Assembly: GCA_022494885.1 (NCBI GenBank)
Contig: JAGVSM010000452.1
Span: 279,285-343,284, forward strand
Source: Micrasema longulum
Taxonomy: Eukaryota > Arthropoda > Insecta > Trichoptera > Brachycentridae
Direction of reading: 5' to 3'
Length of the DNA stretch: 64,000 nt
The position numbers and the translations under genes were made by a program. Shown one piece after another: positions 1 to 20,257 of this stretch; position 1 is the stretch's first letter, and the number at the start of each line of letters is the position of its first letter. Under the pieces are notes generated by a model. That model did no database searches, was not told the DNA's origin, and worked only from the letters and a program-made list of their open reading frames with translations.

Positions 1-58
1 GAATATTTTACTCCTGAGATAATATGCGTTGTAGTTCACGGTCTTTTTATTATTTCAG

Positions 59-6806
<6,748 letters not shown>

Positions 6807-8920
6807 TAGAAAGTTGGTTTTATAACATGAGGAATTATCAGTGTGTATTGTCGGTGCGTGTTTTATATATGTTCCATGAAAAATCATGATTTAATTATAT
6901 AATGTGTGTACTTAACCAATATTAGTGCCATTAGGGTTATAAAAAACCAAAAATTTACTGTGAGATTTGCTGTAATTAATAAAAAGTCACGTGTCTGTTT
7001 AAAATTTAGAAATAACAATAAGTACATAATTTATTGTCTCTCAAATTATTAAAAAAATATATTGACATGAAGTTTTAGTCTACCATTGTTTTGATTTGTA
7101 CGCTTAGCAATGAATATTCTTGCAAATGATTATCTAATTAATAAGTAAGGTTTCATTGTAGTACATATCAATCAATTCAATATAAATATTTAGGTTTAAC
7201 ATTGAGAACTGCAAACACCCTATAAAATCATTTACAGTAAAACTAGAGAGTTTGGTGTATTACATATTTTAATTTGAACAATTAACAGCGTGTAATATAG
7301 AACTCTATCCGTATGATTTAAATAAAATATTATGATGTGTTTGAACCACACATTGATCTCTTAAATTAAATAGAAATTATGAATCTGTAAATGAAATTGT
7401 AAAATGTTTTTTTTTTTTATATCATAACATGTGTTTAAGAATACTTAAATGATATTAATTATTTAGTGTTATAATAAATCAGTTTTCTGAAGTAAGTTGT
7501 AGTTAAATATATAATGTGGATGTAATTCTTGCAAACAAAAAATACATTTTAGACGAGATCATGTATTATAAGATAACACTGCACAATTTGTAGTAATTTT
7601 AAAAAAAGCCCACGGACTATGGATTGTTAAGCATTTAGCCTTTGTGTAACACATTATAATCATTCATACATCATATAAAGGATACATGGAAAAAAACAGG
7701 CTCATTAACAAATACATTTTACAGGGGGGCAAAAGAAAGTAATAGAAATCTTATTTGTGGGAAACTGAGTCCCCATAATATTTAATAAAATATGTTTTCA
7801 ATTCATGCAAAATCTATTTTTACATGCCATCATAAAAAAACAAACAATAATGTCTACTTTCAATTAAAAAAACAATGTATGTACTTGTAGATTTAAATAC
7901 CGATAAATACTTAATTTCACAAAAGCTACTGAATAAATGTAATTGCACTACGTTAATTTATGCATAGTATAAAAATTAACTATGCAAATACATAAAAATA
8001 TCATCGTTGCGCCAGCAATATCTGCTAAGTAACATGTGAACATTTTTTAAGGAGATAATTTATTATAAAAATATTAATTATATAATTTATGAAAAACACA
8101 TAATTTTATTTTGAAAAAATACATAGGTATATTTTGTTGAAACAAAATTGTGTAATCTCTTAAAGAAATTCAAAATACTTTTGAAAAACAAAAATCACTT
8201 AACAGATATTGTCGGTGCGACGACAACATACTCTTTTTGCAATTTTAGGATGTCAGTTAAGTAAAATGCGCAATTTTATTTATGTTCTAAAAGTTAATGC
8301 CGTGTTGTAAGACTTTGTTACCTTTAATTGTTACCATAAAATAGGACTATTTGAGAAAAAAATTCACCATCACCTGTTCTGTTCACATTTACAAATTCGG
8401 CATCTGAAATATATTTTTAGCACAGGCATAGGCGGTGTTCGTATCCATATTTGTAGAAATATGTTTTCATATTTACCTTTTCAAACCAGTCCTCGAAGCA
8501 CACCATGTCAAACCATTTTGTTATAAAGAGTCCCAGGTGGACCTCATTCTATCCAGTTGTCCCACATGCGTTCTGCTTTATATGCAACATAGAGGCTTAG
8601 AAGATGGCCCGATCAGCTGTTCCAAAAAACATTAAACTGACCGTGGTTTTCGACGAGTTAATCAAACACTGGCTATTTGTTCTCTTTTACAGATGATTTT
8701 TTTTTGCATCAGGGTCATCAGTTAGGTTTGTTTCTCCATAATTCGGTCTGAGGTCACTCCTCGCAGCAGTTTGAAATAGTCGAAGAACATGTTGATTGTT
8801 TCTTTACTCAGCGCTGCCCAGGATGATATATTTGCAGCTTGTGGTAACAAGTTTTCTTTTGTTCCTTTTTAGGAAGTTTATATATTAGCACCCGTTCTCT
8901 TCCAGAAATATAGTTTTCTT
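6807..8920. other. AT-rich region with no gene recognised
   Basis: After the alpha-glucosidase polyadenylation signal, the stretch is A/T-rich with short homopolymers. I see no exon, RNA gene or clear repeat until the pogo-like fragment. Confidence 0.6.
6978..6983 (+). terminator. Polyadenylation signal AATAAA of the alpha-glucosidase gene
   Basis: A canonical AATAAA hexamer lies about 170 bp after the stop codon, the first on this strand after the last exon. Cleavage would be expected 10-30 bp later. Confidence 0.5.
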
Positions 8921-8929
8921 TTCAACAGA

Positions 8930-9237
8930 TTTTCTGGAGATATCATTGGGCCGTTACCCTCAGGTCAGTCTATTGGTAAGTCTATTGAGAAACCCCACTC
9001 TGTCATAGTTTTAATGAACTTTATGAATACTGTTTCTTCGGTAGGCGTGAACAGAGTAGGATGTCCAGCTATATTCCGAGTATTATTTAACCTCCCGTAT
9101 TTCCTAGAAAGCGTTGAAATTGGTATGTTGTAGTGTACTGATGCTAAAGGTAGAGTCATGATTTAACCTCCCGTATTTCCTAGAAAGCGTTGAAATTGGT
9201 ATGTTGTAGTGTACTGATGCTAAAGGTAGCGTCATGA
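8930..9237 (-). pseudogene. Pogo/Tigger-like transposase N-terminal fragment
   Basis: The minus-strand frame 8965-9159 reads YNIPISTLSRK, then GHPTLFTPTEETVF and MTEWGFSIDLP. A helix-turn-helix psq segment followed by GRPT.FT..EE and M..WGFP is the usual N-terminal layout of pogo/Tigger transposases with CENP-B-like binding domains. No catalytic part is left. The domain start is interrupted by a tandem duplication. Confidence 0.6.
9085..9236. repeat. Recent 76-bp tandem duplication
   Basis: Positions 9085-9160 and 9161-9236 are direct copies differing at one base (A against C in TAGAGTCATG/TAGCGTCATG). The duplicated unit lies in the pogo-like fragment. Confidence 0.95.
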
Positions 9238-9263
9238 TTTAGTTTTTGTTACTTTATCTACCG

Positions 9264-9434
9264 CTTTTTTTTCACCGCAACAGGCCAAGAGGCTTATTAC
9301 TGAAGTGAATTACAGTACAGAACACCCCGGCTTGAGAAAAATAGCATTTCATTCTATGTGATCTTACCGGTAATCCAACACGGAGACCTCCGGGCGTAAG
9401 GCAAGTGTTTTATCCACTACACCACGGGGGCCGC
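9264..9434 (-). repeat. tRNA-derived SINE, family A
   Basis: The order is the same as in the copy at 3590, but more diverged: CCACTACACCACGGGGGCCG at the head end and CACCGCAACAGGCCAAGAGG at the tail end, as read on the plus strand. Confidence 0.75.
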
Positions 9435-10380
9435 CTTCGGGCATTTCATCACTGTATGTGTTATAAGGTCGATAATTTTTACCATTTTTACAGTGACCGT
9501 TTTCATTTGTAATTTCTCACCATTTTGAAAACTTGTGGACAACGTTGTTTGCTGAAGGATGCACTTATGCATTTTGGTGTTGCGACATATAATTTGTTTC
9601 CAAATAGCTCAGCATTTACCAAAAAGCCCCATTTTACGGTATTTATAAATTACTGTTTATCAATATGTACTAAATCTCGTAATTTAGTCGACATGGAATA
9701 ACTCACCCAAAAACAAATACATTATTAATACTTCCTTCTAGACCTTACCTTCCAGGTAACAAAAATAATCTGATGATGATGATACATATAATTTTTACAG
9801 CAATATCGCTTAAAACACTAGTCAGTCAAGATGCACTGTAGTTCTACAAACAAATAAAATAAAAAAATAATAAAGCTGACCAACAACTGTGAATTGGTTA
9901 AATGCTAATCAAAATATACGCTAATATAAATCAGCCTTACAATTCCTTGAACAAATGAAATTAATTGCTATTATTAACAGTTATGTTACGTGAAAAAAAA
10001 AATGTTGTCACTGATATTGAATTTTTAGAAAATAAAAAGTCATAAAAAACATAATTTTTTTATTGGACTTTTCAATAAAGAGGATAGAATTAATCTCATT
10101 TTGTCATGTTTTGTATGTTACTCGACAAGTGTGTTTCAATGAAACCGATTACTACTGAGTGAGGTATTATTATTTGTTACTACATTATACATAAGCAGAG
10201 CTGATTATGTATTGATAATGTAATAATTTCTGTTAATTTAAGAGTAGGAAAATGTGATATTTTAAGAAATACCAAAGTATGAGGGTGTATTATGTTTTAA
10301 AAAATTACCATCTACTTCTTAAATTGGGAAACTGATGTAATTGTAAATGTAAAATAAAAATCTACTGCTTAAATTAATGT
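9435..10380. other. AT-rich region with no gene recognised
   Basis: No exon, RNA gene or dated repeat is seen between the SINE and the mariner relic. Confidence 0.6.
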
Positions 10381-10382
10381 TT

Positions 10383-11412
10383 TTAAAATAAGTCATTTTG
10401 ATGTATGTCATCCAAATGTATTGGCTCCCCATATACAGTAACAATGTTTATATCAATAAAATATAATCCTTTGAGGCCTTTTTTGTAGGACGATTTATCT
10501 CTGGCCTTAAAATAGGCTTCAGTTTCGATACTCACTTCTTCAATGGAGCCAATTTTCTTTCCCTGGAGCATCTTTTTGAGGTATGCGAACAGCTAATAGT
10601 CGCTGGGGGCCAAATCTGGAGAATATGGTGGGTGCGAAAGCAATTTGAAGTTTAACTCATGCAATTTGGCCATTGTTCCCATCGACCTGTGATATGGTGC
10701 ATTGTCTTGATGAAAGAGCACCTTTTTCATCTTCATTTGGGGTCGTTTTTCCGCTATTTATTCCACCGAATGCACCGATAACACCATATAATATTTGCTA
10801 TTGATGGTTCTTCCTTTCTTAAGGTATCAAAGATGAAATACCGTGCGCATCCCAAAATACGGAGGCCAAAACATTAGCAGCTGACATTTGGTCGCTTTGG
10901 GCGACTTTCCCCGGGTGCTGTCCACTCAGGTGACTGCCTATTTGACTCTGAAGTGTAGGTATGGATCTACGTTTCATCCATTGTCAACGCAGCAACACAC
11001 ACAACACAACAACGTTCTGAAACAGCGCTCTGAATTGTCGACCCGTCTAATCAACTGTGAGCAAACACGGTACCCACTTAAAACAGAGCTTTCTCATGGA
11101 CAAATGTTGATGCAAAATAGTGAATACACTGCCTTCTGATATCTTTAAGGTGTAAACTTCGATTTACGATTGGCCAAAACTATTTTTTGGACTTTTTCTT
11201 TTTTTTGTTGTTGAAAGAACTGCCGAATTTGGGCAACCAGAGCGTTCAGCATCATCGGTGTCTACGGTAGCATTTAAAATCTTTTGTCTTGATTGAGCAG
11301 AGTCCAAATAATACTTGTTAAGCAATTGCTTTGCTTGAGTGCTATTTTTTCCCATTAAAAAGCAATGCTTTATCAACACGCGAAATTCAGATTTTTCTAT
11401 TGTTTTGAACAT
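10383..11412 (-). pseudogene. Second mariner transposase relic, unlike the first
   Basis: On the minus strand, 11412-11164 gives the N-terminal helix-turn-helix (FRVLIKHCFLMGKNSTQAKQ, DTDDAERSGCPNSAV). The middle is frameshifted and includes VDNSE and HQDNAP near 10720. Then HPPYSPDLAPSDY appears near 10600 (third catalytic Asp), followed by MLQGKKIGS and ETEAYFKARDKSSYKKGL (10571-10383). Gene order and motifs are those of a full-length DD34D mariner, about 1 kb, but several frameshifts and stops break it. I did not find its inverted repeats. Confidence 0.85.
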
Positions 11413-11529
11413 TACAAAAGTAGCATCACTAAAACCACTGTAACTTGTGAACCAAATATCAGATTGTTATTAAATTTTGACACGTTTGAAGATTGGTACT
11501 TCCTAAAAATCATATGGGTTTGCCAATAG

Positions 11530-13055
11530 TGGTGCCAACTATATGTCATCCTACGGACTTATTGAGTGATGTAATATAGCACCGTGAGTGTAAAACTAAA
11601 GTGTAAATTTTTCATTTTTGAGGTTTAAATACAAAACAATCATATTTGTCACAAACTTGAAAGTGAATAATGGAAAGAAAATAAATAAAAATAAAAAAAC
11701 CCAGGTTTTCAAGCAAAGCGAAATCTTCAAACCCCTATATCTCTAAACTACACTATTTGCACATACTACGGTTTTACACTCGAGGTTTGATATAATAGTT
11801 GGGTTACTAAGACATGCTAGGGAATTCTGTTCATTACTTTGTAACAGAATATATAAAAAAAACTGCTAATGTATTTTTTTATGTTGTATTTTATATAAAA
11901 TGAAAACATGAATCCACTTTGTTTTACCAATGGACTGATAACTGGTTTCATACCCTCGCGGTAGCACCAGACTTGTATAAATATGTTCTTAAATGATAAG
12001 TTTTCAATTAATTGAAATATTTATTTCTGGGTTTCAATTAATGTTTTTTTAATTGGTATTGTCACAATAAAGTGTATAAAATTTCTTCAAGTGAACTAGT
12101 TTAAATAAAATTCCAACAAGTAGTCAATAAAGTTTTCAGTTGCATGTGTTTTATATAAATGAAATATGTTACTTAGTGTTCTTTGTTCTTAAAATAAAAT
12201 TTGATTCAGTATGCATTTGTAGTTGCAACAAGTTTTATCTGTAAATAAACAAACTTAAAATATTTACGTTGGTAAATTAATAACACATAGATAAGTCTGT
12301 ATAGGTAGGGTGTTATAGCAGCAATGTTATTGTGATGTAAGCTATAATAAGATGATTGTAATATTATTTATTCTGGATACTTTTTATAGTGCCATTTTTT
12401 TAAAATCACCTCAAGGGCACTGTACACTTCTTGCAGCTACAAAGTGCATGGATGGTTAAAAATCTATCCCTCATTTCCTGACTAAGAAGTGTTTTGAATT
12501 AAGAAAAAATTGTTTACAGATATAATCTAGATTACAACATATCGACACCTCCTACGACACTGACACAAAACCCATGAAATGTGATTTTATAGGCGATGAT
12601 TTAAAGATATTTTAGTCCGGTTTAAATCTAAATATTGACCGATTAAAATAAAGTTTGAATATAAATATTTATATGCAAGTTTTTATTAAGGCTTTAAAAA
12701 CTTGAAATTTTTAGCAGTTTTTGTAAATATGCACGTATAATATTATACTTCCGATAAAACGTGAAGTAAAATATCGATGGATGATCATACATCATACATA
12801 CATAATTTATTGGAAAAATATTATTGTATGTGTTTTTATATCATAATTTACATAGGATTTGTTGGAATTTTTTCTGGTAAATTGATTTATTTTTAGCTAA
12901 CCTTTCAATTTAGGCGTGGGGCATTATCTCCTTTTTTTCTTGCAATTTTTTTCCAAAAATGAGTGCTTAGTATTGATATCGTATTTATTGTCTGGATATA
13001 AATAAAACACATGTACAATTCTGTTTCTATTTTGACCAATGCAATTGTCTGACCA
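11530..13055. other. AT-rich region with no gene recognised
   Basis: The only structure seen is a weak pair of inverted GAGTGTAAAAC words, near 11586 and 11770, which may bound a small MITE. No exon is seen. Confidence 0.5.
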
Positions 13056-13059
13056 AAAC

Positions 13060-13735
13060 CTGAAGTCTCCTACCCCCTTTCATACTGCTTCAATACAAAA
13101 TTGAGTAGGCAACTTGAGATCTTATTTGCTCCACGTTTACATAAATATAACCAGCGCCCTCCAACATACCCGTTAGAACAGTCATTCCAATACATGAAGG
13201 TACTGGACATGAGACAACTGTACCTAAAAGAAGCACTTACACACTTCTGGTCGAACAATAAGGAGAGGTCTCAACAAAATGTCCGTACAAGGTTTTCCCA
13301 GAGCATGAATTATGTCATACCCAAAACCCGTACGACTTTTGCTCAGAGCCATCTCTCATTTATCGCACCGAGTGTTTTGTGAGTGAATATTTTGGATGAG
13401 CGTATTAAGCTCTCAAGGACAAAAACTATTTTCAAGAAAGGAGTTAAGGACTGGATTTTCCTTAGGAGGGATTTGAGTAGGAAACTCCTTGATGATTTTC
13501 CGAATGTTTGAGTTTACTGTTTACCATATTGATTTGCCATTTATATGGCTTATGTATATGTTTTTTTAAAATTATATTTTGTATCTGATCTTATATTTGT
13601 GGTGATATACTCATGTATGTGTCAACTAATTTGCGCGTCCCATCTCAACACAGGACTTTTAGTCCCATGGAGTTGGGACTTATGTCTCAAATAATGTACA
13701 GTAAACTTATGTATGGAAATAAATAAACAAACAAA
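13060..13735 (+). pseudogene. 5'-truncated LINE tail
   Basis: The frame 13101-13382 ends with KTRTTFAQSHLSFIAPSVL, and the same frame then continues past a stop with ILDERIKLSRTKTIFKKGVK. RT.FAQ..L.F.AP..... followed by a KK..K. helix is the usual C-terminus of CR1/jockey-like reverse transcriptase proteins. The element ends in an A-rich tail, AAATAAATAAACAAACAAAC (13718-13735 region). Only the 3' end is present. Confidence 0.65.
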
Positions 13736-16700
13736 CATGTCACTTTTGTTTTGCCTAAATCAAACACAGTAAAGTTCATTATTGACAATTTGCATTACAT
13801 AGTTGGCTGTGAGGTGCAGTTAGCAGCTTTTGAAAGCCAAAGGTAGCTGTCATCACTTTATTTGACAATCCAGCCACTTTTTTATCTTTATTTTTTATTT
13901 AATAATAATAATGATTATTAATTTAGTAAAAATGCTAAGAGCCAATTTTACCGTACAACACAAAAACATGTTATAAAACAATATACCTAGAAATAAGTAA
14001 CATATACAAATTATTTTTTTAAAATTCAAAAATGCTCCTAATAATAACAGTTAATCATAAACAAATGGAAGGAAAGAAAAAAGAAAATTACAGGAAAGAA
14101 AATCTTTTATAATTATGTCTATATGGCAGTCTCAGTGTTTGTAGCCACTGCTTGATCAGGGGTGAGGGGATCCACCCTGCAGTGGTTGGAGCTTTTTAGG
14201 TGTTGCCATAGGCGGCAGGCTCTTTGCGTGACCCTTAAATTCCATGCTGCTTGCGTGTAATTATTCCATAGTTCCGGAGTGTACATGCAGGTCAAATATA
14301 TGTGTACAAATATAGGAGTCAAATGTATGTTCTATTTTGATATCATGTCCAGCAGTTTTTCCTGGTGAAATTTGCTTTATGGCAACATCAATGTTTTCAC
14401 ATGTTTTTCAAACATACCTGGCAAACAAAACAAGTCTGGTTTTGTGTCTTTATAGCCAGATGCTTCAGAGAAGTATTCTTTGAATATACCTGCTATATTT
14501 CCATCTCCAGTGGTTCTGTTAACATAGTTTAAGTCTATTAGTTTTTTTTTTTTTTAAACCACTGAACTCCCTCATTGTCATAATATCCATTTGAATTTGG
14601 TCAGAGTTTTTTTTTTCTTCTTTGTAACTGAATACCTAAAAAAAACTAAAGATCGACAATTTGTGGGTTATGATATTATGCGTGGAGGGGTCGATATACT
14701 GCAGCTACGGGCGGAATTAGAAATAATTTTATAGCAAATTTAATTTACGTCTTGTGGCTATCAGCGCGTGGACGAATGGAATTTAGCAACTTAAAAATGA
14801 CTTTAGTTTACAAAAAATTATATATTCAGCAAAGTAGCAGGTTTGGCAAATGTGTATGATACAATGGCACAAAAGTAAACTGTAAAAAACTTAACAAATA
14901 GATCGCCCAATACATCTCTATCTTACTTTGTGATTTTGCATATATTATGTCATAATAATGAATTAATGCCATGTGTATGAAATGATATTTATAATAAATA
15001 AAATAATAACAAAACTCCAGTGTGATGTTTTATTTGGTATTTAGGATCACAACATAATGTGATGTAAAACTATTTTTAGTACAAATTAATGTTGTATCAA
15101 CAAAATAAATACATAAACTATTAATACAAGTAAGCATATTTCGTGACTTATAATTTGAATAAATCGTATAAGTACACACCAAATACATAGCACATACACA
15201 TAATCAGGTCGAGATGAATGCACATATTTTTTATAGATCGAATTTGTAATAAGATGATATCATTATCAATCCTTGCGATTTGAAAATTACCAATGAAATT
15301 TTTGCATAATATTCCATTAATTTTTGTTTTAGGGAGATGATTAAAATTATAGTAACATGAATTGAAATTATTAATTTATTACCAGTGGAGGAAAACATAA
15401 AATAAGTTTTTATTAAATGAACTAAAAAAATGAGCAAAAAAGCTGTCGGCAGTAATATTTTTTGTTACGTAAAATGAAAACAGTTTTTTATTCAAACAAT
15501 GTAAATTCTTTACTACTATTACCTAAAATGCGTAGTATTTATTTGTGCTCTATTTTTTGTACTCATCATTATGCATTCAATTCATATTTTTGAAAAAGTT
15601 AATAAGTCTTGTGAGAATTTTAGAAATATTTTCAGCTTAAAATTTTTGGTATTGTGGAAAAAGAGTACTCGCTCTGAACTCTCGCATGTATACATTTTCG
15701 TTGGTCAAAACATGAGTTTTAATTTAGGTTAAATTAAATAAAAAAGTTCATACCCTCAATTCACCTAATTTTGTTACCCAAAAACAAATTTCATTGTTTT
15801 AAATCTATCTTTAACTTAATAAATTTAATAATAATATTAATATTGAAAATCATACCAGACTGAGGTCATAAAAGAAATAAAACCCATTATTGGTAACAAA
15901 ACTAAGTGAATTTGATCAACTTTATTTAATATTATGTATTTACCGTATTTTGTGAAAGATAAGATGCACATTTGGTTGAATTTTCAGAGCAAAAAAGAGC
16001 ATCTTGTGGTCCGAAAAATATGGTACTATGAACAAAATTTCAACTGCTACTGCCTAGTACTATAAAAAAAAATGTGCTGAATATTGGTTGATATCAAATA
16101 TGTTTGATGAATACATATTCAGACAGGAGCTTACAGTTCTTAAAAACATATCATACAAAGCATATAACTATCTACAAAAAAGTAAGATCAATGTACTACG
16201 CAGCAGCCTTGAGTCAAAATACTATTCCAAGTTATAGAAATATCAGTTTCTTTACAAAGCTCACTGATTGGTCACAACTCTATTTTATTTTATTGACAGG
16301 TTGTAAGGAAATTCTAGTGATTTTACCAACCAAATCAGAGTGCTGTGTATTTTTCGCACACGTTGACAAGACACTTTTGAGGCTATGCCAGTTATTTATA
16401 CTCAAAAATATAAAAATATTTTCGCAATATTTAATGTATTTATTTACATTTATGGCAACAAGAATACCTAAATCACGTTCAATTACACAATTCAAAAACA
16501 GGTATATTGTGAGTATACCGCCAAAACTGTTTAAAGTCTGAATTCAATGTTTCCACCACATAAAATTTAAAAAATACAACAAAGACTTACGGAACTGTCT
16601 ACTATTAAGTATTAAGCAATGGAAACAAACTAATATGAAAATAATAAAACCATTTTCACAGTATGCTCACGGCGTTTGTAAAATACTAGTCAAAACATTG

Positions 16701-18046
16701 CACATTTCACACTATTTAATTATGAACATTTAAGTCTGATTTACACATGGAAAAGGATAGGTGTAAAAGTGGAATACAGAAAATTAACAGAAAATAATAT
16801 TTTTAGTACCTTAGTGAATTTATTGAACACAGAAATTGTTGCATTAAGTGCTTAAATTATTAGATAAATCATTGGGTGTGCAAAAATAAGTCTCACTATC
16901 ACATGCAATAAAAGTTGGTAAAAGAAACCCTTAGATATTATATTCTAACACAGATATGCAGACATGTATTAATCTTAGGGGTTGTCTCCGTATATGGGTG
17001 TGATATATTTATCTTATAGTTTGTATATTTTTATAAATGTATTTGTCATTTTTAGTAGAATAATTATTGACTGTGATGAACTGAATATTGGCAATGTACA
17101 TTTATTAGACATTTCTGAACTTGAAGTCGTAATATATTTTTATGTAAACGTAATTACATTTATATTTTATAAAGAAATCTTACTTTTCTACTAGATTAAG
17201 TCATAATATGTTTTGTCATTTTTGGTACATAAACCATGGAGTTTATGTAATTTATCCTATTTTATGGAAATAATATATTTACATCTTGCTATCTATTCTG
17301 CGTCTTCTAATAGACCACTTTCATAAAATACGGCATCCACTGTCAATCCTGCGTCCTATATACAGATGCAGGATAGACATGTTTTTTTAAAAACTAATTC
17401 TAGATTCTGACTAAGACCTAAAATCAAAATTAGAATAGAAGTGATTTTTTTAAAAATGAATAATACCTTTTTAGTAGTTCATGAATCTTTTAGCAGTGGT
17501 GGCGCTGCGGACATCCATATATTTTTTTAGAGTATATTATTTTACATTTTGATGTGTATTGTACGTCTGATGTCCAGCAACATTGCCTTTAGACATTAAA
17601 ACAATTGACAAAACTTGAAAACTTGTGTCACAATACAGAGTTTGCACAGTATTGTATATTATTAACCTACGTAAGTCTGTTCAATTTGTTGAATGCAGGA
17701 TAATGTTTAATGACTGATTATTATATTATTATTGTCGAAATGCGTTATTGTTATTATCTCTCGATGAACAAACACATGGCAACATTGTGGGATACTAAAT
17801 TGTCGTCATGATAAAAAAAAACACATGTTGTGGATGTATGATTAGCCGTGGAATGAATAAATAATAAAACAGGGCACCATATTCCTTCTAGTGTAAAAGC
17901 AGTTTCAATTGATAGTCTATTGAATGAAACTGAATATATGATGCAAGATTCGCTACATATACATCGTTCAAAACCATAAAAACTCAATCCCTTCTAATAG
18001 ATGCAGTATTGTTGATTTGATGAAAGGACACAGAAATGATAGCGGG
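13736..18046. other. AT-rich region with no gene recognised
   Basis: The longest frames here (for example 16104-16541) have no domain, no biased codon use and no splice context that I can support. 14675-14900 shows weak similarity to 32380-32560 (GTTTGGCAAATGTGTATGAT and GTTTGGCAAGTGCGCATGAC), so it is probably an old repeat. Confidence 0.5.
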
Positions 18047-18250
18047 ATGTATATATATGGCGGCCTCCGTGGTGTAGTGGTCAAGACGCTTGATTCACGC
18101 ACGGAAGGTTCCGGGTTCGATTCCCGGTGAGAACACAAAAATTAAAATGTGATTTTTCTCAAGCCTGGGTGCTCTGTGATGTAATTCACCATTGTAATTA
18201 GGCCTCCTGACCTGTTGTGGTGCAAAAAAAATAAAAAAATGTATATATAT
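18047..18250 (+). mobile_element. tRNA-derived SINE, family A, with target-site duplication
   Basis: The body 18059-18238 starts CGGCCTCCGTGGTGTAGTGG and includes GGTTCCGGGTTCGATTCCCG. It ends GACCTGTTGTGGTGCAAAAA. It is flanked by a 12-bp direct repeat, ATGTATATATAT (18047-18058 and 18239-18250), although the simple sequence weakens that evidence. It is the best-preserved family A copy. Confidence 0.85.
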
Positions 18251-20200
18251 ATATTATATATGTATGGTGAACAGTTTAATTGGAATATTATTGTAAAATA
18301 CAAAAATACTATGATTATTCATATGTAACTATAAAACGATGGTTGGAATAATTTCTAGTCCGGAATAAATCTTATATTCGGTATAAAAATATTGAAACAA
18401 AAAAGACAATCTAAATGAAACAGACATGTGTACATTTTAACCATACAATTATGAATATTCCATTTACTGTTTCATTTAATAGGTAACAAAAATATTTTTA
18501 GTGTATCTGCTTATTTACATATCAATTTATAATATTTACTATAAATAAAATATTGAATCAAAGTAATACATGGAAATTGAATTCTGATAATGCGGGATGT
18601 TTAAAAAATGATAGTATTTGAGTCGAATAATTTACTAAATCTTTGGTTAACAATATATCTTAAATCGAAAATTAATTTTGGTGGGTTTAACTGAAAATAT
18701 ACTTTTCATCTTTGGATTAGCATTTTTTAACAAGTTTAATTACATTAAAAAATAAGAATATACAATTAAATTGACATAATAGCAACTAAGTGAACACATT
18801 CAATACACAATCCTTAGAAAACAATGTAATGAATTGTGCCAATAATGAATAGAAAAGTATTCACATTGACACAGGCAAGATATACCATAATAGACTAGGT
18901 ACATAATATATCCAGGCAGTTTGATAAATTGGACATCATTTACCAATCAACTTAAGATTCAAACATAAACTGGATCTAAGGGATGTTCTCCACAACATAA
19001 ATTCAAATAATAAGGTACCTTTACTGTAGTATAATCAAGAAAAAAAACTTCATGTTTTTATATCATAACTCTAAGGTAGAACTTTGCTTTGATCACTTAA
19101 CAATTTGGTAAGCAGTAGAAATAGTAAAAATCAATCATTCACATTTTAATATATAATAATTTTGAATGAAATGACAAAATAACAAAAAGTATACAGTACT
19201 AATTACAAAAAAAAAACATTGATACATCCATATCTTTAGTTGAAGTAATTTTTTTTAGTGCTTAATAATAAATTAAGAATTTTGTAAAATCAGTCACATA
19301 ATTGTCAATTAAAAAAAACCTTTTTGAATTTTTCACCTTATACCAGGTAGTTTGGTCTCATTAATAGGAAAATAAATAACAATGAAATTATGTTTACAAT
19401 AATATTTTTGGCATTGGTGAAATTATAAATATATATTTTTTGCGGTTGCAATTATGCAACTAAATTGAATAAAGACTGATATTTGGTTATAAATAAAGAT
19501 AAGTTGTTTTATTTTTGGTGTCAAAAATTCAATTAGTTATTTAATCTGTATGTCAAGTCTAATCATAAAAAAACTTTCATTTGATTTTGAGTGATCAAAA
19601 TTATTTGGTTTCAGTGGCATAAATTATATTTTTATAGAATTGAAGACATTTTTTTAACATACGTTAACTGTATTATTTGGTTGAATTTTCTTATGGTTAA
19701 AAAAAATGTAATTGGTTTGGAATTCAAATTATAATACTTCAAAAAATATTAATGTTTGAGATAATAATATGTGTGATAAAAACTCATTAGTTGTATGCAA
19801 ATTTCATGCATAAATGGTCTCATATTACAATACTACGAGATAATGCGAACAAAGATGACTTTATGAAGACTACATAATTTTTTAATCAAATATTCTGCAT
19901 GTTACATGATTTTATCTGAAAATTACTCTCTTTTAGGATATTTGTAATTATCTGAAAATATTAAAATATACAAAAAACCTTATAATAGGTGGTTGTAATA
20001 GATTCAGTACAATTAAAATTGTGTTGCTCCTGTAAAATAAAATACAATAATAGGACAAATATTTTACAAGTGTAAAGCTTAAATATCCACCAGTGGAATG
20101 GCACCATCAAATGTAATATTTATATTTGTTCTAAAAATACCTGTAATCACGCACACACATCGTAAATTACTAATATGGCCCAATTTTTATAAATATGTTG
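18251..20200. other. AT-rich region with no gene recognised
   Basis: No exon, RNA gene or clear repeat is seen. Confidence 0.55.
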
Positions 20201-20207
20201 GTGTATG

Positions 20208-20213
20208 TTTATT
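20208..20213 (-). terminator. Polyadenylation signal AATAAA of the zinc-finger gene
   Basis: AATAAA on the minus strand (TTTATT as written), about 45 bp after the stop codon at 20258-20260. Confidence 0.6.
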
Positions 20214-20257
20214 GTGAACATGTAGCTTATTTCATTTTTTACATAACACCAATTACT

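Noticed and set aside
11586..11780. Inverted GAGTGTAAAAC pair as a MITE
   Set aside because: Only 11 bp match and no duplication or second copy was seen.
14119..14322. 67-codon minus-strand frame reading ELWNNYTQAAWNLRV
   Set aside because: It looked faintly like part of a MULE-type transposase, but the motif is too short and incomplete to support a call.
16104..16541. 145-codon plus-strand open frame
   Set aside because: AT-rich composition, no domain or motif, no splice or promoter context; consistent with chance.
18059..18135. Possible tRNA gene
   Set aside because: A and B boxes are present but no acceptor stem closes and the body continues as a repeated SINE; the same holds for 61188-61260.
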